The position numbers and the translations under genes were made by a program. Shown piece after piece: positions 18,184 through 26,262 of a DNA stretch of 64,000 bases. The number at the start of each line of letters is the position of its first letter. Within the stretch, counting starts at the first letter, position 1. The notes under the pieces were generated by a model. That model searched no databases. It was given only the letters and a program-made list of their open reading frames with translations, and had not been told where the DNA came from. The stretch is from Emticicia sp037153985 (GTDB taxonomy: Bacteria > Bacteroidota > Bacteroidia > Cytophagales > Spirosomataceae). Location of the stretch: positions 186,001 through 250,000 of the forward strand of contig NZ_JBBAYI010000006.1 in the NCBI RefSeq assembly GCF_037153985.1, in the 5' to 3' direction.

Positions 18184-19209
18184 ATGCGAAAAGATTATAT
18201 AAAAGGAGATAGTGAAGCTCTTTCACCAGGTGAAAAAGAAATTGAAAAAGCCCTTCGACCGCTTTCGTTCGACGATTTTACGGGGCAGGATAAAGTGCTT
18301 GAAAACTTGAAAGTGTTTGTGCTGGCAGCCAAACAAAGGCAAGAGGCTCTCGACCATGTACTATTACATGGCCCTCCGGGTTTAGGAAAAACAACCCTGT
18401 CGCTCATTATTTCTAACGAGTTAGGTACAAACATTAAAATAACCTCAGGCCCTGTGCTGGACAAACCCAGTGACCTCGCGGGCTTGTTAACAAACCTTGA
18501 CCCTTTCGACGTACTGTTTATTGATGAGATACATCGCCTGAATCCGATTGTAGAGGAATACCTCTACTCGGCTATGGAAGATTATAAGATTGATATTATG
18601 CTCGATTCCGGCCCGAATGCCCGAAGCGTACAAATTAGCCTTAATCCCTTTACGCTGATAGGTGCAACCACCAGAGCCGGATTACTTACTTCGCCACTCA
18701 GAGCCAGATTTGGTATCAATTCCCGTCTGGAATATTATGATGCCGAGTTGCTTTCAAAAATTGTAAGGCGGTCGTCATACATACTCAATACTCCTATTAG
18801 CGATGAAGGAGCTTTTGAAATTGCCCGCCGAAGCCGTGGCACACCACGGATTGCCAATAACCTGCTCAGACGTACCCGCGATTTTGCTCAGGTAAAAGGC
18901 GACGGCAAAATTACCCTCGAAATTGCCGAGATAGCCCTGAAAGCATTAGATGTTGACCACGACGGCCTTGACGATATGGACAACCGTATTTTACAGACCA
19001 TCATCGAGAAATTTAAAGGGGGGCCAGTGGGCTTGTCAACAATTGCTACGGCAGTAGGAGAGGAGGCCGAAACTATTGAAGAAGTATACGAGCCTTTTCT
19101 GATTCAGGAAGGGTATCTGAAACGTACGGCTCGTGGTCGTGAAGCAACCGAAAAAGCCTATAAACACCTGAATATTGTTCCTAAATACAAAATGGGAGAG
19201 TTATTCTAG
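18184..19209 (+). CDS. ruvB: Holliday junction branch migration helicase RuvB
   Basis: AAA+ motor that drives branch migration with RuvA. The 341-aa protein from ATG 18184 has LRPLSFDDFTGQDKV at the start, Walker A HGPPGLGKTT (about residues 62-71), Walker B FIDEIHRLN, the RuvB-specific hairpin region around EDYKIDIMLDSGP, sensor 1 LIGATTRAGLL, SPLRARFG with the arginine finger, sensor 2 RGTPRIANNLLRR, and the C-terminal winged helix DGLDDMDNRIL to GPVGLSTIATAVGEE. A TTG start at 18151 would add 11 residues but lies at the expected transcription start. Its stop codon overlaps that of the convergent yraN within CTAG. Confidence 0.96.
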   Translation: MRKDYIKGDSEALSPGEKEIEKALRPLSFDDFTGQDKVLENLKVFVLAAKQRQEALDHVLLHGPPGLGKTTLSLIISNELGTNIKITSGPVLDKPSDLAGLLTNLDPFDVLFIDEIHRLNPIVEEYLYSAMEDYKIDIMLDSGPNARSVQISLNPFTLIGATTRAGLLTSPLRARFGINSRLEYYDAELLSKIVRRSSYILNTPISDEGAFEIARRSRGTPRIANNLLRRTRDFAQVKGDGKITLEIAEIALKALDVDHDGLDDMDNRILQTIIEKFKGGPVGLSTIATAVGEEAETIEEVYEPFLIQEGYLKRTARGREATEKAYKHLNIVPKYKMGELF

Positions 19210-19556
19210 AAAAAGGCATCTTCAAAATGAAGTATCTCGAAAGGCGGGCCAATAGTAATGGCTATAATATCAAAACGCACATTGCCGCGCCAGCCTTTCT
19301 GAAAAATATAGTTTTCGGCTGTTTTGATAATCAGGCCAGCTTTTGATTTTGAAATGGTTTGCTCAGGAAAACCATGATTTGTTTCCGTACGCGCCCGCAC
19401 TTCTACAAAAAACAACCAGTTTTCTTTTTGGGCAATAATATCAATTTCTCCTTTCCCGAAAACATAATTTCTGTCGAGAATTAAATAGTTTTTCTCTAAC
19501 AAAAATTTTTCGGCCATTGCTTCTGCCTTGTTTCCAAGTTCGTTATGAAGTGCCAT
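19206..19556 (-). CDS. yraN: YraN/UPF0102-family nuclease-fold protein
   Basis: 116 aa, normal for this family. Restriction-endonuclease-like fold with AEKFLLEKNYLILDRNY, the conserved GEIDIIAQ (metal-binding acidic pair), WLFFVEVRAR (E-x-R motif), and the C-terminal segment RFDIIAITIG. The function of YraN in bacteria is unsettled. A role in Holliday-junction or DNA processing has been suggested from the fold. It lies convergent to ruvB with overlapping stop codons and is probably cotranscribed with psd upstream (30-bp gap on the minus strand). Confidence 0.9.
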   Translation of the reverse strand: MALHNELGNKAEAMAEKFLLEKNYLILDRNYVFGKGEIDIIAQKENWLFFVEVRARTETNHGFPEQTISKSKAGLIIKTAENYIFQKGWRGNVRFDIIAITIGPPFEILHFEDAFF

Positions 19557-19586
19557 TAGCGAAAAAGAAGAAATAAATAGACTTGC

Positions 19587-20246
19587 TTAGGCTAATTCGG
19601 CAATAACAGTTTCTCCGCCCACGGGTCTGTCGTCGATATTAACCAGAATTTTTGCATCAAGAGGTAAAAATATATCAATCCTTGAGCCGAACTTAATAAA
19701 CCCGAACTCAGTGCCTTGCTCTACTTTCTGCCCTTCTTTTACATACCAGCATAAGCGGCGTGCCAAAGCTCCGGCTATCTGACGGAACAACACTTCGGTG
19801 CCGTTTTCATGCTTTACTACAATGGTAGTTCTTTCGTTGTCGGTGCTTGATTTAGGATGCCATGCCACCAAGTATTTTCCGGCATGATATTTAAAGTAAG
19901 ATACAATGCCCGAAATAGGGTTGAAATTGATATGCACATTCACGGGCGACATAAAAATTGAAACTTGTCGGCGAGGAGTTTTAAAATATTCGGTTTCTAC
20001 CACTTCCTCAATTACAACAACCTTACCGTCGGCAGGGGCAATCACGTGTTTAGGGTTCACAGTGGTTACACGGGTAGGTTTCCTAAAAAACTGAAGAATA
20101 ATAATCAGGAAAACAAAACTTACCCCTAACAGAATATTATGAACAAGGGTGTTGTCGGGTAAGAAATACCTTACTACTCCGTTAAGAATTACTAATCCGA
20201 TAATTGTTAAAGCAATGGTTCCTGTGCCTTCTTTATGAAGCGTCAT
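19587..20246 (-). CDS. psd: Phosphatidylserine decarboxylase (short, archaeal/Bacteroidetes type)
   Basis: Makes phosphatidylethanolamine from phosphatidylserine using a pyruvoyl group formed by self-cleavage. From the ATG at 20246 the protein is 219 aa, the usual length of the short Psd class. An ATG at 20318 would add 24 residues with no family match. It has two membrane segments near the N-terminus (TIALTIIGLVILNGVVRYF, ILLGVSFVFLIIIL), APADGKVVVIEEV, the IFMSPVNVHINFNP histidine region, and the self-cleavage Gly-Ser in IKFGSRIDIFLP. Upstream and divergent lies the TPR membrane protein gene, with a parS-like site in between. yraN follows on the same strand. Confidence 0.93.
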   Translation of the reverse strand: MTLHKEGTGTIALTIIGLVILNGVVRYFLPDNTLVHNILLGVSFVFLIIILQFFRKPTRVTTVNPKHVIAPADGKVVVIEEVVETEYFKTPRRQVSIFMSPVNVHINFNPISGIVSYFKYHAGKYLVAWHPKSSTDNERTTIVVKHENGTEVLFRQIAGALARRLCWYVKEGQKVEQGTEFGFIKFGSRIDIFLPLDAKILVNIDDRPVGGETVIAELA

Positions 20247-20344
20247 GGTCAGTATGTTTGGTTTTTTAGAATCACAAATATAATGAAACAATGTTTTTAC
20301 GTTATCTTCACGGCTCAAATATTTCTCTTACTATGTGAATAAGC

Positions 20345-20353
20345 TGTGGATAA
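20345..20353 (-). promoter_or_regulatory. Perfect DnaA box
   Basis: TGTGGATAA on the plus strand is the exact complement of the consensus DnaA box TTATCCACA. Only one copy is seen here, so it is not an origin by itself. Its closeness to the parS-like site makes it notable. Confidence 0.5.
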
Positions 20354-20358
20354 CTAGG

Positions 20359-20374
20359 TGTTTCACGTGGAAAA
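20359..20374 (+). promoter_or_regulatory. parS: parS-like centromere site
   Basis: TGTTTCACGTGGAAAA matches the widely conserved chromosomal parS TGTTNCACGTGNAACA at all defined positions except one (C to A at position 15). It lies 5 bp after a perfect DnaA box in the psd/TPR-gene intergenic region. ParB binding cannot be proved from sequence. Other CACGTG cores in the window lack the outer parS bases. Confidence 0.55.
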
Positions 20375-20388
20375 CTTTCAGAAAGCGT

Positions 20389-22935
20389 ATGTATAACTTG
20401 TTTTTTTGGCAAAATTGGTCTCGAACAGAAAAATTAATATTTCTCCTTTTTTTTATAATACTGCTTATAGCAGTGGCAATGTTAGGGGTGCATTGGTACT
20501 ATGGGCTTGGTAATGTATTGCACTGGGACACCCTCAGCGAGCTTGACGAAATACCAACCATAGCCGATTCTTTTTCAGACGGGCAATTAAAATATACCAT
20601 CAATGGCAATGCCTATTTGGTTAAAGAGCGGTTTCTGGCTTCAACCATGCAAGTTAACACCGTGGCCACATACCTGTTTTTAGGGTGCTTTGTCATAGGG
20701 CTGAATATGCTAGTAGCGGCGTTTTCGTCAGTATCGCGCTATTGGTTTTTAGGTGGCATGATAATTCTGGCAGGGGTACTCGTTACTTTACGCTTCGAGA
20801 ATATCTTCAACACAACCAATCAGGCGGCCTTTCTGATAGCTTTCGCTGCTTTTGCGGGTCTGGCATTTTATTTCAATAATTTTGCCACAAAAGCCAGTTT
20901 CCTGAAAAAATTCCTGAGTTTTTCGGGCATAACTTTACTAACGGCTGGTATTATTGCTTACTATGCAAAATCAAGCCATCCTTTTTTATCCATAGCAGCT
21001 TACGGGTCTTTGGGAGCAATTGTGCTTACAGTGTTATTTATCTTGCTTGTAGCGCACGAAAACGTTGCTTCATTGGTATGGGTTGTTTCTAATTCAGGTA
21101 TAAAAGGAAAAAGTTCACTTGGGCAGTTTTTGATAATTTCGAGCATCTATCTGTTAAATGTCCTCCTGATTTTCCTGAAACAAAATCTTTATATTGACTG
21201 GAGTATTCTGGCCATAAGTCCGATTCTGTTTTATCTGGTTTCTACCATACTGGGTATCTGGGGTTTCAGAAATGCCAGCGAGGAGTCGGCAAATTTCCAG
21301 TTCCGCACCATAGGTAGTTGGGTATATTTAGGTTTGGCCATTATTGCTACTGCAACGCTTGGGCAGGCTTATGCCACAGGTAATGACCCCCTCACCGATG
21401 CGTTCGAAAACTTTATTGTTATTGCACATCTGGTAGTAGGTTTTGCGTTTTTCCTGTACGTTATTCTGAACTACATACAGGCTTTGCAAAAAGGCTTGCC
21501 TATACACCGCATTTTATATAAACCACAGTTCATCGAGTTATCGTTGTTTCGTTTAGGGGCGGTGGTTGGTATTGTAACGGTGCTTTCGCTGAAACACTTT
21601 TATGCCTATTATGAGGTATCGGCGGGTTATTACAACAATATAGCCGATTATTATAAATCAGTTAACGACCTGCCCTATGCCGAGGCATTTTATAAAGAAG
21701 CAACCCATTCGGATGTGCGCAACCATAAATCTAACTACTCGCTGGCTACTTTGGCGATGGAAATGAACGACAAAGAGAATACAGGATTATTTCTGAAAAA
21801 CGCACTCGAAAAAAATCCTAGCCCGTATGCTTATGCGGGTTTAAGCAAGATATTTCAGGAAAAAGATATGTTTTTTGATGCACTTTTTACATTGCAGGCA
21901 GGGGTAAAGAAATTCCCTGAGAATCAGCAGATACTCACAAATCTGGCATGGCTTTATGAGAAAACCAAAGTCATAGACTCTACGCGCCATTACCTGCAAC
22001 TAGCACAGAAGCATTGCACAAACTGTGAGCTGGCCGAAGCTAACCTGTTGGCATTCCGGCTGAAATATAACAGGCAGGACACCCTCAGCAACGTAAAAGA
22101 CAAAAGTACTTATGTAGGTTTGCTAGCTAACCAAACGGCTGTTTTAAACGCTACGCATAAACCAGAAAAGGCCGAAATCAGATTAAATGCCGATTCTGCC
22201 CTTAATGTAAGCCAGTTTGCAGTATTATATAACCTTTCTACATTTAATAACCCTTTATTTACTTACTCAAGTAATACGCTCCGGCGTTTACAGCTTAAAG
22301 CCGTTAATCAAGGCTTTTTTGAAGATTTGGAATACGCCATTGCCTGTCAGAACTATTACCGCGAAGATAAACTGGAAGGGTTGAAGCAACTGGCTATTCT
22401 GGCAAACGATTCTACCCGAAAAAAACAACTCTATAATCAGGTGGCCGGAATGTGGTATTTACAGCAAGGAGTATACGAAAAAGCCCTTGTGCATCTGGGT
22501 AAGGCCGGCGATAAAAGTTCGGTTGAGGTTTTGCAAAAACAAGATTATCAATCAACCATCCGTGAGTATCAAGAAGTACAGGCAGAAGAACTGCTAAAAA
22601 ATGCCAGCAATAAAAAAGACTTTGATAATGCGCTAAAAATAAGCCCTTTAAACCCTTATCTATTAAAGAAAGTTGTCGATTTTTACAACCAGCAACTAAA
22701 GCAACCTAACCAAGCATATACACTGCTGTTTAACGCCCTGCAACTCAACGAAAACAGTATAGAATTATGGAAGTTATATGCCATACAATCGCTGAAAATA
22801 GGCTTGGAAAACTACGCCGACGATGGCCTGAAAAAGCTTCAGGTCTTAAGCACTCCTACCGATTATCAAGCGTTTCTTTCCATCTATCAAGCCCAAAAAG
22901 CATTGATGGAAAAAAACAAGGCTGGCTTTGAATGA
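20389..22935 (+). CDS. Large polytopic membrane protein with C-terminal TPR-like repeats
   Basis: 848 aa from the ATG at 20389. A GTG at 20335 would read through the DnaA and parS-like sites and is unlikely. About ten hydrophobic segments fill residues 15-420 (for example LIFLLFFIILLIAVAMLGVHW, YLFLGCFVIGLNMLVAAFSS). The rest is helical and repeat-like: AEAFYKEATHSDVRNHKSNY, TGLFLKNALEKNPSPYAYAG, FDALFTLQAGVKKFPENQQI, ALVHLGKAGDKSS, which read as degenerate TPRs facing one side of the membrane. No enzymatic motif is visible. I cannot name it. It may be a scaffold or envelope-assembly protein. An ATPase gene follows 82 bp downstream. Confidence 0.75.
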   Translation: MYNLFFWQNWSRTEKLIFLLFFIILLIAVAMLGVHWYYGLGNVLHWDTLSELDEIPTIADSFSDGQLKYTINGNAYLVKERFLASTMQVNTVATYLFLGCFVIGLNMLVAAFSSVSRYWFLGGMIILAGVLVTLRFENIFNTTNQAAFLIAFAAFAGLAFYFNNFATKASFLKKFLSFSGITLLTAGIIAYYAKSSHPFLSIAAYGSLGAIVLTVLFILLVAHENVASLVWVVSNSGIKGKSSLGQFLIISSIYLLNVLLIFLKQNLYIDWSILAISPILFYLVSTILGIWGFRNASEESANFQFRTIGSWVYLGLAIIATATLGQAYATGNDPLTDAFENFIVIAHLVVGFAFFLYVILNYIQALQKGLPIHRILYKPQFIELSLFRLGAVVGIVTVLSLKHFYAYYEVSAGYYNNIADYYKSVNDLPYAEAFYKEATHSDVRNHKSNYSLATLAMEMNDKENTGLFLKNALEKNPSPYAYAGLSKIFQEKDMFFDALFTLQAGVKKFPENQQILTNLAWLYEKTKVIDSTRHYLQLAQKHCTNCELAEANLLAFRLKYNRQDTLSNVKDKSTYVGLLANQTAVLNATHKPEKAEIRLNADSALNVSQFAVLYNLSTFNNPLFTYSSNTLRRLQLKAVNQGFFEDLEYAIACQNYYREDKLEGLKQLAILANDSTRKKQLYNQVAGMWYLQQGVYEKALVHLGKAGDKSSVEVLQKQDYQSTIREYQEVQAEELLKNASNKKDFDNALKISPLNPYLLKKVVDFYNQQLKQPNQAYTLLFNALQLNENSIELWKLYAIQSLKIGLENYADDGLKKLQVLSTPTDYQAFLSIYQAQKALMEKNKAGFE

Positions 22936-23017
22936 TAAAATATATTTGAACTTGAATTAATAAAAACTGCCCCGACAACTTTTATTAATACATTTACTCA
23001 CTCATTCATAATTGCTA

Positions 23018-23755
23018 ATGAAAATAATCGAGACTACCAATATTTCTAAACGCTACATTATGGGTAGCGAAATAATTGATGCCTTAAAATCAGTTACTAT
23101 TTCGGTCAATAAAGGAGAGTACGTAGCATTTATGGGACCTTCGGGGTCGGGTAAGTCTACGCTCATGAATATCATTGGCTGTCTGGACTCACCCACAGCA
23201 GGGCAATACATTTTGAATAACAAAGATGTAAGCCGCATGAGTGAAAACGAATTAGCCGAAGTAAGAAATAAAGAAATCGGGTTTGTGTTTCAGACCTTTA
23301 ACCTCTTGCCCCGCCAGTCGGCACTCGAGAATGTAGCCCTTCCGCTTATTTATGCCGGTTATACGAAGTCTCAACGAATCGAAAAGGCCATGAGTATCCT
23401 CAAAAGTGTTGGGCTTGAAACACGTGCGCATCATAAACCGAATGAGCTTTCGGGTGGGCAACGCCAGCGTGTAGCCATTGCCAGAGCATTGGTAAACGAC
23501 CCCAGTATTCTGCTGGCCGATGAGCCAACGGGTAACCTTGATACGAAAACATCGTATGAAATCATGGAGTTGTTCGACCAGCTTTATTCAAAAGGAAATA
23601 CCATTGTAATGGTAACACACGAAGAAGACATTGCCAAATACTCACACCGGATTATCAGGCTTCGTGATGGTTTAATTGAATCGGATAAAGTAAACACAAA
23701 ACCAACAAACCCTCGTGAAATGGCTAAGTTGTTTGCCGAAAAAACAAAAGAATAA
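23018..23755 (+). CDS. ABC transporter ATPase, LolD/MacB type
   Basis: 245 aa from ATG 23018 (a TTG two codons earlier is the alternative). Complete ATPase: Walker A GPSGSGKST (about residue 42), Q-loop GFVFQTFNLLP, signature LSGGQRQRVAIARAL, Walker B ILLADEPTGNLDTKTS, H-loop MVTHEEDIA. Sequence style matches the MacB/LolD/FtsE group, whose partners are FtsX-like permeases used in lipoprotein sorting, efflux or envelope remodelling. No such permease lies next to it, so the partner must be encoded elsewhere. It follows the TPR membrane protein on the same strand and could be cotranscribed with it. Confidence 0.9.
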   Translation: MKIIETTNISKRYIMGSEIIDALKSVTISVNKGEYVAFMGPSGSGKSTLMNIIGCLDSPTAGQYILNNKDVSRMSENELAEVRNKEIGFVFQTFNLLPRQSALENVALPLIYAGYTKSQRIEKAMSILKSVGLETRAHHKPNELSGGQRQRVAIARALVNDPSILLADEPTGNLDTKTSYEIMELFDQLYSKGNTIVMVTHEEDIAKYSHRIIRLRDGLIESDKVNTKPTNPREMAKLFAEKTKE

Positions 23756-23839
23756 TTTTCAGGGTTTATTCTTAAACTAAATGTGTCCTTTTTTCGTTAA
23801 TACCCATATACCATAAATAACTAATTTTAAAATCAGACT

Positions 23840-24331
23840 ATGAAAAAAACATTATTACTCCTTTCTTTCTTGTTTTCGATTACTTCTTTAACATTTGCTC
23901 AAAAAGCCAGCCCACATGTAACGGCTGAAAGTAAAAACGTAAAAGTTACTTACGGACAACCTTCTAAAAAAGGACGTGTAATTTTTGGTGGATTAGAAAA
24001 GTTCGGAACAGTATGGAGAACAGGTGCCGATGAAGCAACTGAAATTACTTTTCTTAAAAATGTAAAATTCGGTGGTAAATCAATCAAAGCAGGTACATAC
24101 ACACTCTTCTCTAAACTAGGAGAAAAAGAGTGGACAATCATATTAAACAGTGAGTTGAAACAGTGGGGTGCTTATAACTACGATAAAATCAAAGATAAAA
24201 ACGTAGCAGAGGTAACAGTACCAGTAAAAAAACTGGACCAACCACTTGAAAAACTTACAATCACTACTGATGATAAGGTTTTAACCATCGCCTGGGATAC
24301 TACAAGTGTAAGTGTTCCCATGGAGTTTTAG
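23840..24331 (+). CDS. DUF2911-family secreted protein
   Basis: 163 aa. Signal peptide ending LTFAQ, then the family pattern: VKVTYGQPSKKGRVIFGGL, KFGTVWRTGADEATEITF, KSIKAGTYTLFSKLGEKEWT, ILNSELKQWGAYNYD and a final LTIAWDTTSVSVPMEF. DUF2911 proteins are common in Bacteroidetes, periplasmic or surface-exposed, and of unknown role. Single gene with a terminator at 24354. Confidence 0.88.
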   Translation: MKKTLLLLSFLFSITSLTFAQKASPHVTAESKNVKVTYGQPSKKGRVIFGGLEKFGTVWRTGADEATEITFLKNVKFGGKSIKAGTYTLFSKLGEKEWTIILNSELKQWGAYNYDKIKDKNVAEVTVPVKKLDQPLEKLTITTDDKVLTIAWDTTSVSVPMEF

Positions 24332-24353
24332 GGTTTAGGTAAGTGTAGTGATA

Positions 24354-24384
24354 AAAAGCAGAGGCGTATGCTTCTGCTTTTTTT
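24354..24384 (+). terminator. Terminator of the DUF2911 gene
   Basis: 8-bp stem GCAGAGGC/GCTTCTGC (one G-T pair), loop GTAT, then seven T. 23 bp after the stop codon. Confidence 0.85.
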
Positions 24385-24515
24385 GTGTTTTTGATATTCG
24401 TTTGGCATGAAAGATGTTATTTTTACCCTATATTCAAAAACCAAAAGTAACAAAGGTTAAAATTTTTTCAGAGGTGTATCGTTTGTATATACAGAGTTAA
24501 TAGCTTTTATCAAAC

Positions 24516-25538
24516 ATGAAATGGTTATCAGTAATGGTGGGTGTAAGCCTGCTGGCAAGTATAAATGCTGTGGCGCAAACACCAAGTTCGGTTCCAACAG
24601 CCAAGAAGAGGTCGGCTAAAGACTTTTTGAAAGATGCCGTTAAAAATGGCCCTGTTGAAGTAAGCGGGCCTAAGGTGTCGGCATCGGCGTCTGGTTCGGC
24701 GGGGGCCTCGTCGTCAATTCTGGGGTCGCAGAATGCCTCTTTGCCCGCAACAGATTTAAGTATTTCGAGCGTTGATGATGCCAAGAAATTCGCCACAGAA
24801 ACCTTGCCTGATTTGGGTCTGAAGATAACAAAAGGCTTTAAGAAAGTAAAAAAACAACTTAAAAGCCTTAAAAAAGAATTTAACGGGCGCGATTACGAAG
24901 GCATTAAGGTTGAACGACAAATTCTGCGTCAGGGGAGTGGAAGCCGCCTGACCTATACCGAATTTTATACCCTGAGAGAATACAAGCAACCAAACCCATA
25001 TAGCCGCCATTTATATTGGTTTGACCACAAAGCTAACAGAATAGTGGAAGGCATAGGCCGTGATAAAGCCAAAAATGACCTCATGCACGGCCCCTATAAA
25101 AAATATCTGGGCGATGTACTCATAGAAGAAGGCTGGTATTATATGGGCACAAAACATGGCCGTTGGGAAACCTACGATAAAAACAATAATCTCCTCAACA
25201 AAGAGTATTACGATAAAGGTTTTGCCCGCGATGCCGAAATCAGTTATTACGATGATGCCCAGCAAAAAATAAAAGAAGTAATACCACGGAACTTTAATAA
25301 AGTAACCGGCGAATATATGCGCTTTAACGAAAGCGGTACTTTAGCCGAACAAGGGTTTCTGGACGATAGCGTGAAAGTAGGCCAGTGGATAGAGTATTTT
25401 CCGGTAGGAAACAAGCGAAAAAAAGAAATGCAATATGCTAAAGACTGCTTTGATACCGCCTTTGAACCCTTTCTGATACGAGAATATGACGAAAAGGGAA
25501 AGATGATTTTTGAGTCTCCGAAAGCCAAGAAAAATTAA
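24516..25538 (+). CDS. Secreted MORN-like repeat protein
   Basis: 340 aa. Signal peptide MKWLSVMVGVSLLASINAVAQ, then a serine/alanine-rich low-complexity stretch (residues about 52-72, SASASGSAGASSS), a basic coiled-coil-like helix (ITKGFKKVKKQLKSLKKEF), and a C-terminal region of MORN/YwqK-type strands: HGPYKKYLGDVLIEEGWYYM, KHGRWETYDKNNNLLNKEYY, GEYMRFNESGTLAEQGFL, KVGQWIEYFPVGNKRKKEM. Such repeats build extended beta surfaces and often bind partners. No enzyme motif is present. Specific function unknown. Own terminator at 25560. Confidence 0.7.
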   Translation: MKWLSVMVGVSLLASINAVAQTPSSVPTAKKRSAKDFLKDAVKNGPVEVSGPKVSASASGSAGASSSILGSQNASLPATDLSISSVDDAKKFATETLPDLGLKITKGFKKVKKQLKSLKKEFNGRDYEGIKVERQILRQGSGSRLTYTEFYTLREYKQPNPYSRHLYWFDHKANRIVEGIGRDKAKNDLMHGPYKKYLGDVLIEEGWYYMGTKHGRWETYDKNNNLLNKEYYDKGFARDAEISYYDDAQQKIKEVIPRNFNKVTGEYMRFNESGTLAEQGFLDDSVKVGQWIEYFPVGNKRKKEMQYAKDCFDTAFEPFLIREYDEKGKMIFESPKAKKN

Positions 25539-25559
25539 AGATTTATGATAGAAGAAAAA

Positions 25560-25589
25560 GGAGAAAACTTTAGTTTTTCTCCTTTTTTT
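25560..25589 (+). terminator. Terminator of the MORN-like gene
   Basis: Stem GGAGAAAACT with AGTTTTTCTCC (one bulged T) followed by TTTTTTTG. The aat -7 box begins 4 bp after it. Confidence 0.8.
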
Positions 25590-25592
25590 GTT

Positions 25593-25600
25593 TATCTTTG
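25593..25600 (+). promoter_or_regulatory. Probable -7 box of aat
   Basis: TATCTTTG fits TAnnTTTG, just after the preceding terminator and 24 bp before the chosen ATG. This supports the downstream ATG at 25624 over the in-frame start at 25588. Confidence 0.5.
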
Positions 25601-25623
25601 TTATATTTCATGCCAATAATTCG

Positions 25624-26262
25624 ATGACTGTACTTTCCGCGGACGACTTAATATATGGATACATTAACGGTATTTTTCCAATGGCAGATGCCGACGGAAC
25701 ATTGTACTGGTACGCACCTGACCCCCGTGCTATTATACCGATTGATACCTATAAGCCAGCAAAATCTTTGAGATCTTTGCTCAATAAACAACAATTTGAA
25801 ATACGCCTCGATTATGATTTCAGAGGAGTAATGAAGGCGTGTGCAATGCCCAGAAAAGACTCGGAAGATACCTGGATTTCAGAAGAAATAATAAATGCCT
25901 ATACCAGTTTGCATGAAATGGGCTTTGCCCATAGCGTAGAAGCCTATATGGATAATCGTTTGGTAGGAGGCCTATACGGGGTTTCTATCGGAGCGGCGTT
26001 TTTTGGTGAATCGATGTTTTACAGCGAGCCAAATGCCTCGAAAGTGGCCTTTCATTACCTGATGGAACTACTCAGAAAGCAGAACTTTGAATTGCTGGAT
26101 ACCCAGTTTATCAATGATAACGTAAAGCGTTTCGGAGCTATCGAAATTACAAAGTATCAGTACATGAAACTTTTAAAAAAGGCTATTAACCGAAAAGCAC
26201 GATTCACCGAAACAGAAGTTGAACATTTGTTTAAGGAGCAGGCAAATCAGCCTATTTCCTGA
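25624..26262 (+). CDS. aat: Leucyl/phenylalanyl-tRNA-protein transferase Aat
   Basis: Transfers Leu or Phe from its tRNA to basic N-termini, marking proteins for ClpS/ClpAP degradation in the N-degron pathway. 212 aa from ATG 25624. Family motifs: LIYGYINGIFPMAD, LYWYAPDPRAIIPID, the catalytic-region MGFAHSVEAYMDNRLVGGLY followed by GVSIGAAFFGESMFY, and LLDTQFINDNVKRFGA. An ORF start at 25588 lies inside the terminator of the preceding gene and upstream of the expected transcript start. Its last 11 bp overlap the convergent dsbD-like gene. Confidence 0.94.
   Translation: MTVLSADDLIYGYINGIFPMADADGTLYWYAPDPRAIIPIDTYKPAKSLRSLLNKQQFEIRLDYDFRGVMKACAMPRKDSEDTWISEEIINAYTSLHEMGFAHSVEAYMDNRLVGGLYGVSIGAAFFGESMFYSEPNASKVAFHYLMELLRKQNFELLDTQFINDNVKRFGAIEITKYQYMKLLKKAINRKARFTETEVEHLFKEQANQPIS

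Noticed and set aside
20335..20388. Upstream GTG start for the TPR membrane protein
   Set aside because: The extra 18 codons translate the DnaA box and parS-like site and have no membrane-protein character. ATG 20389 fits better.
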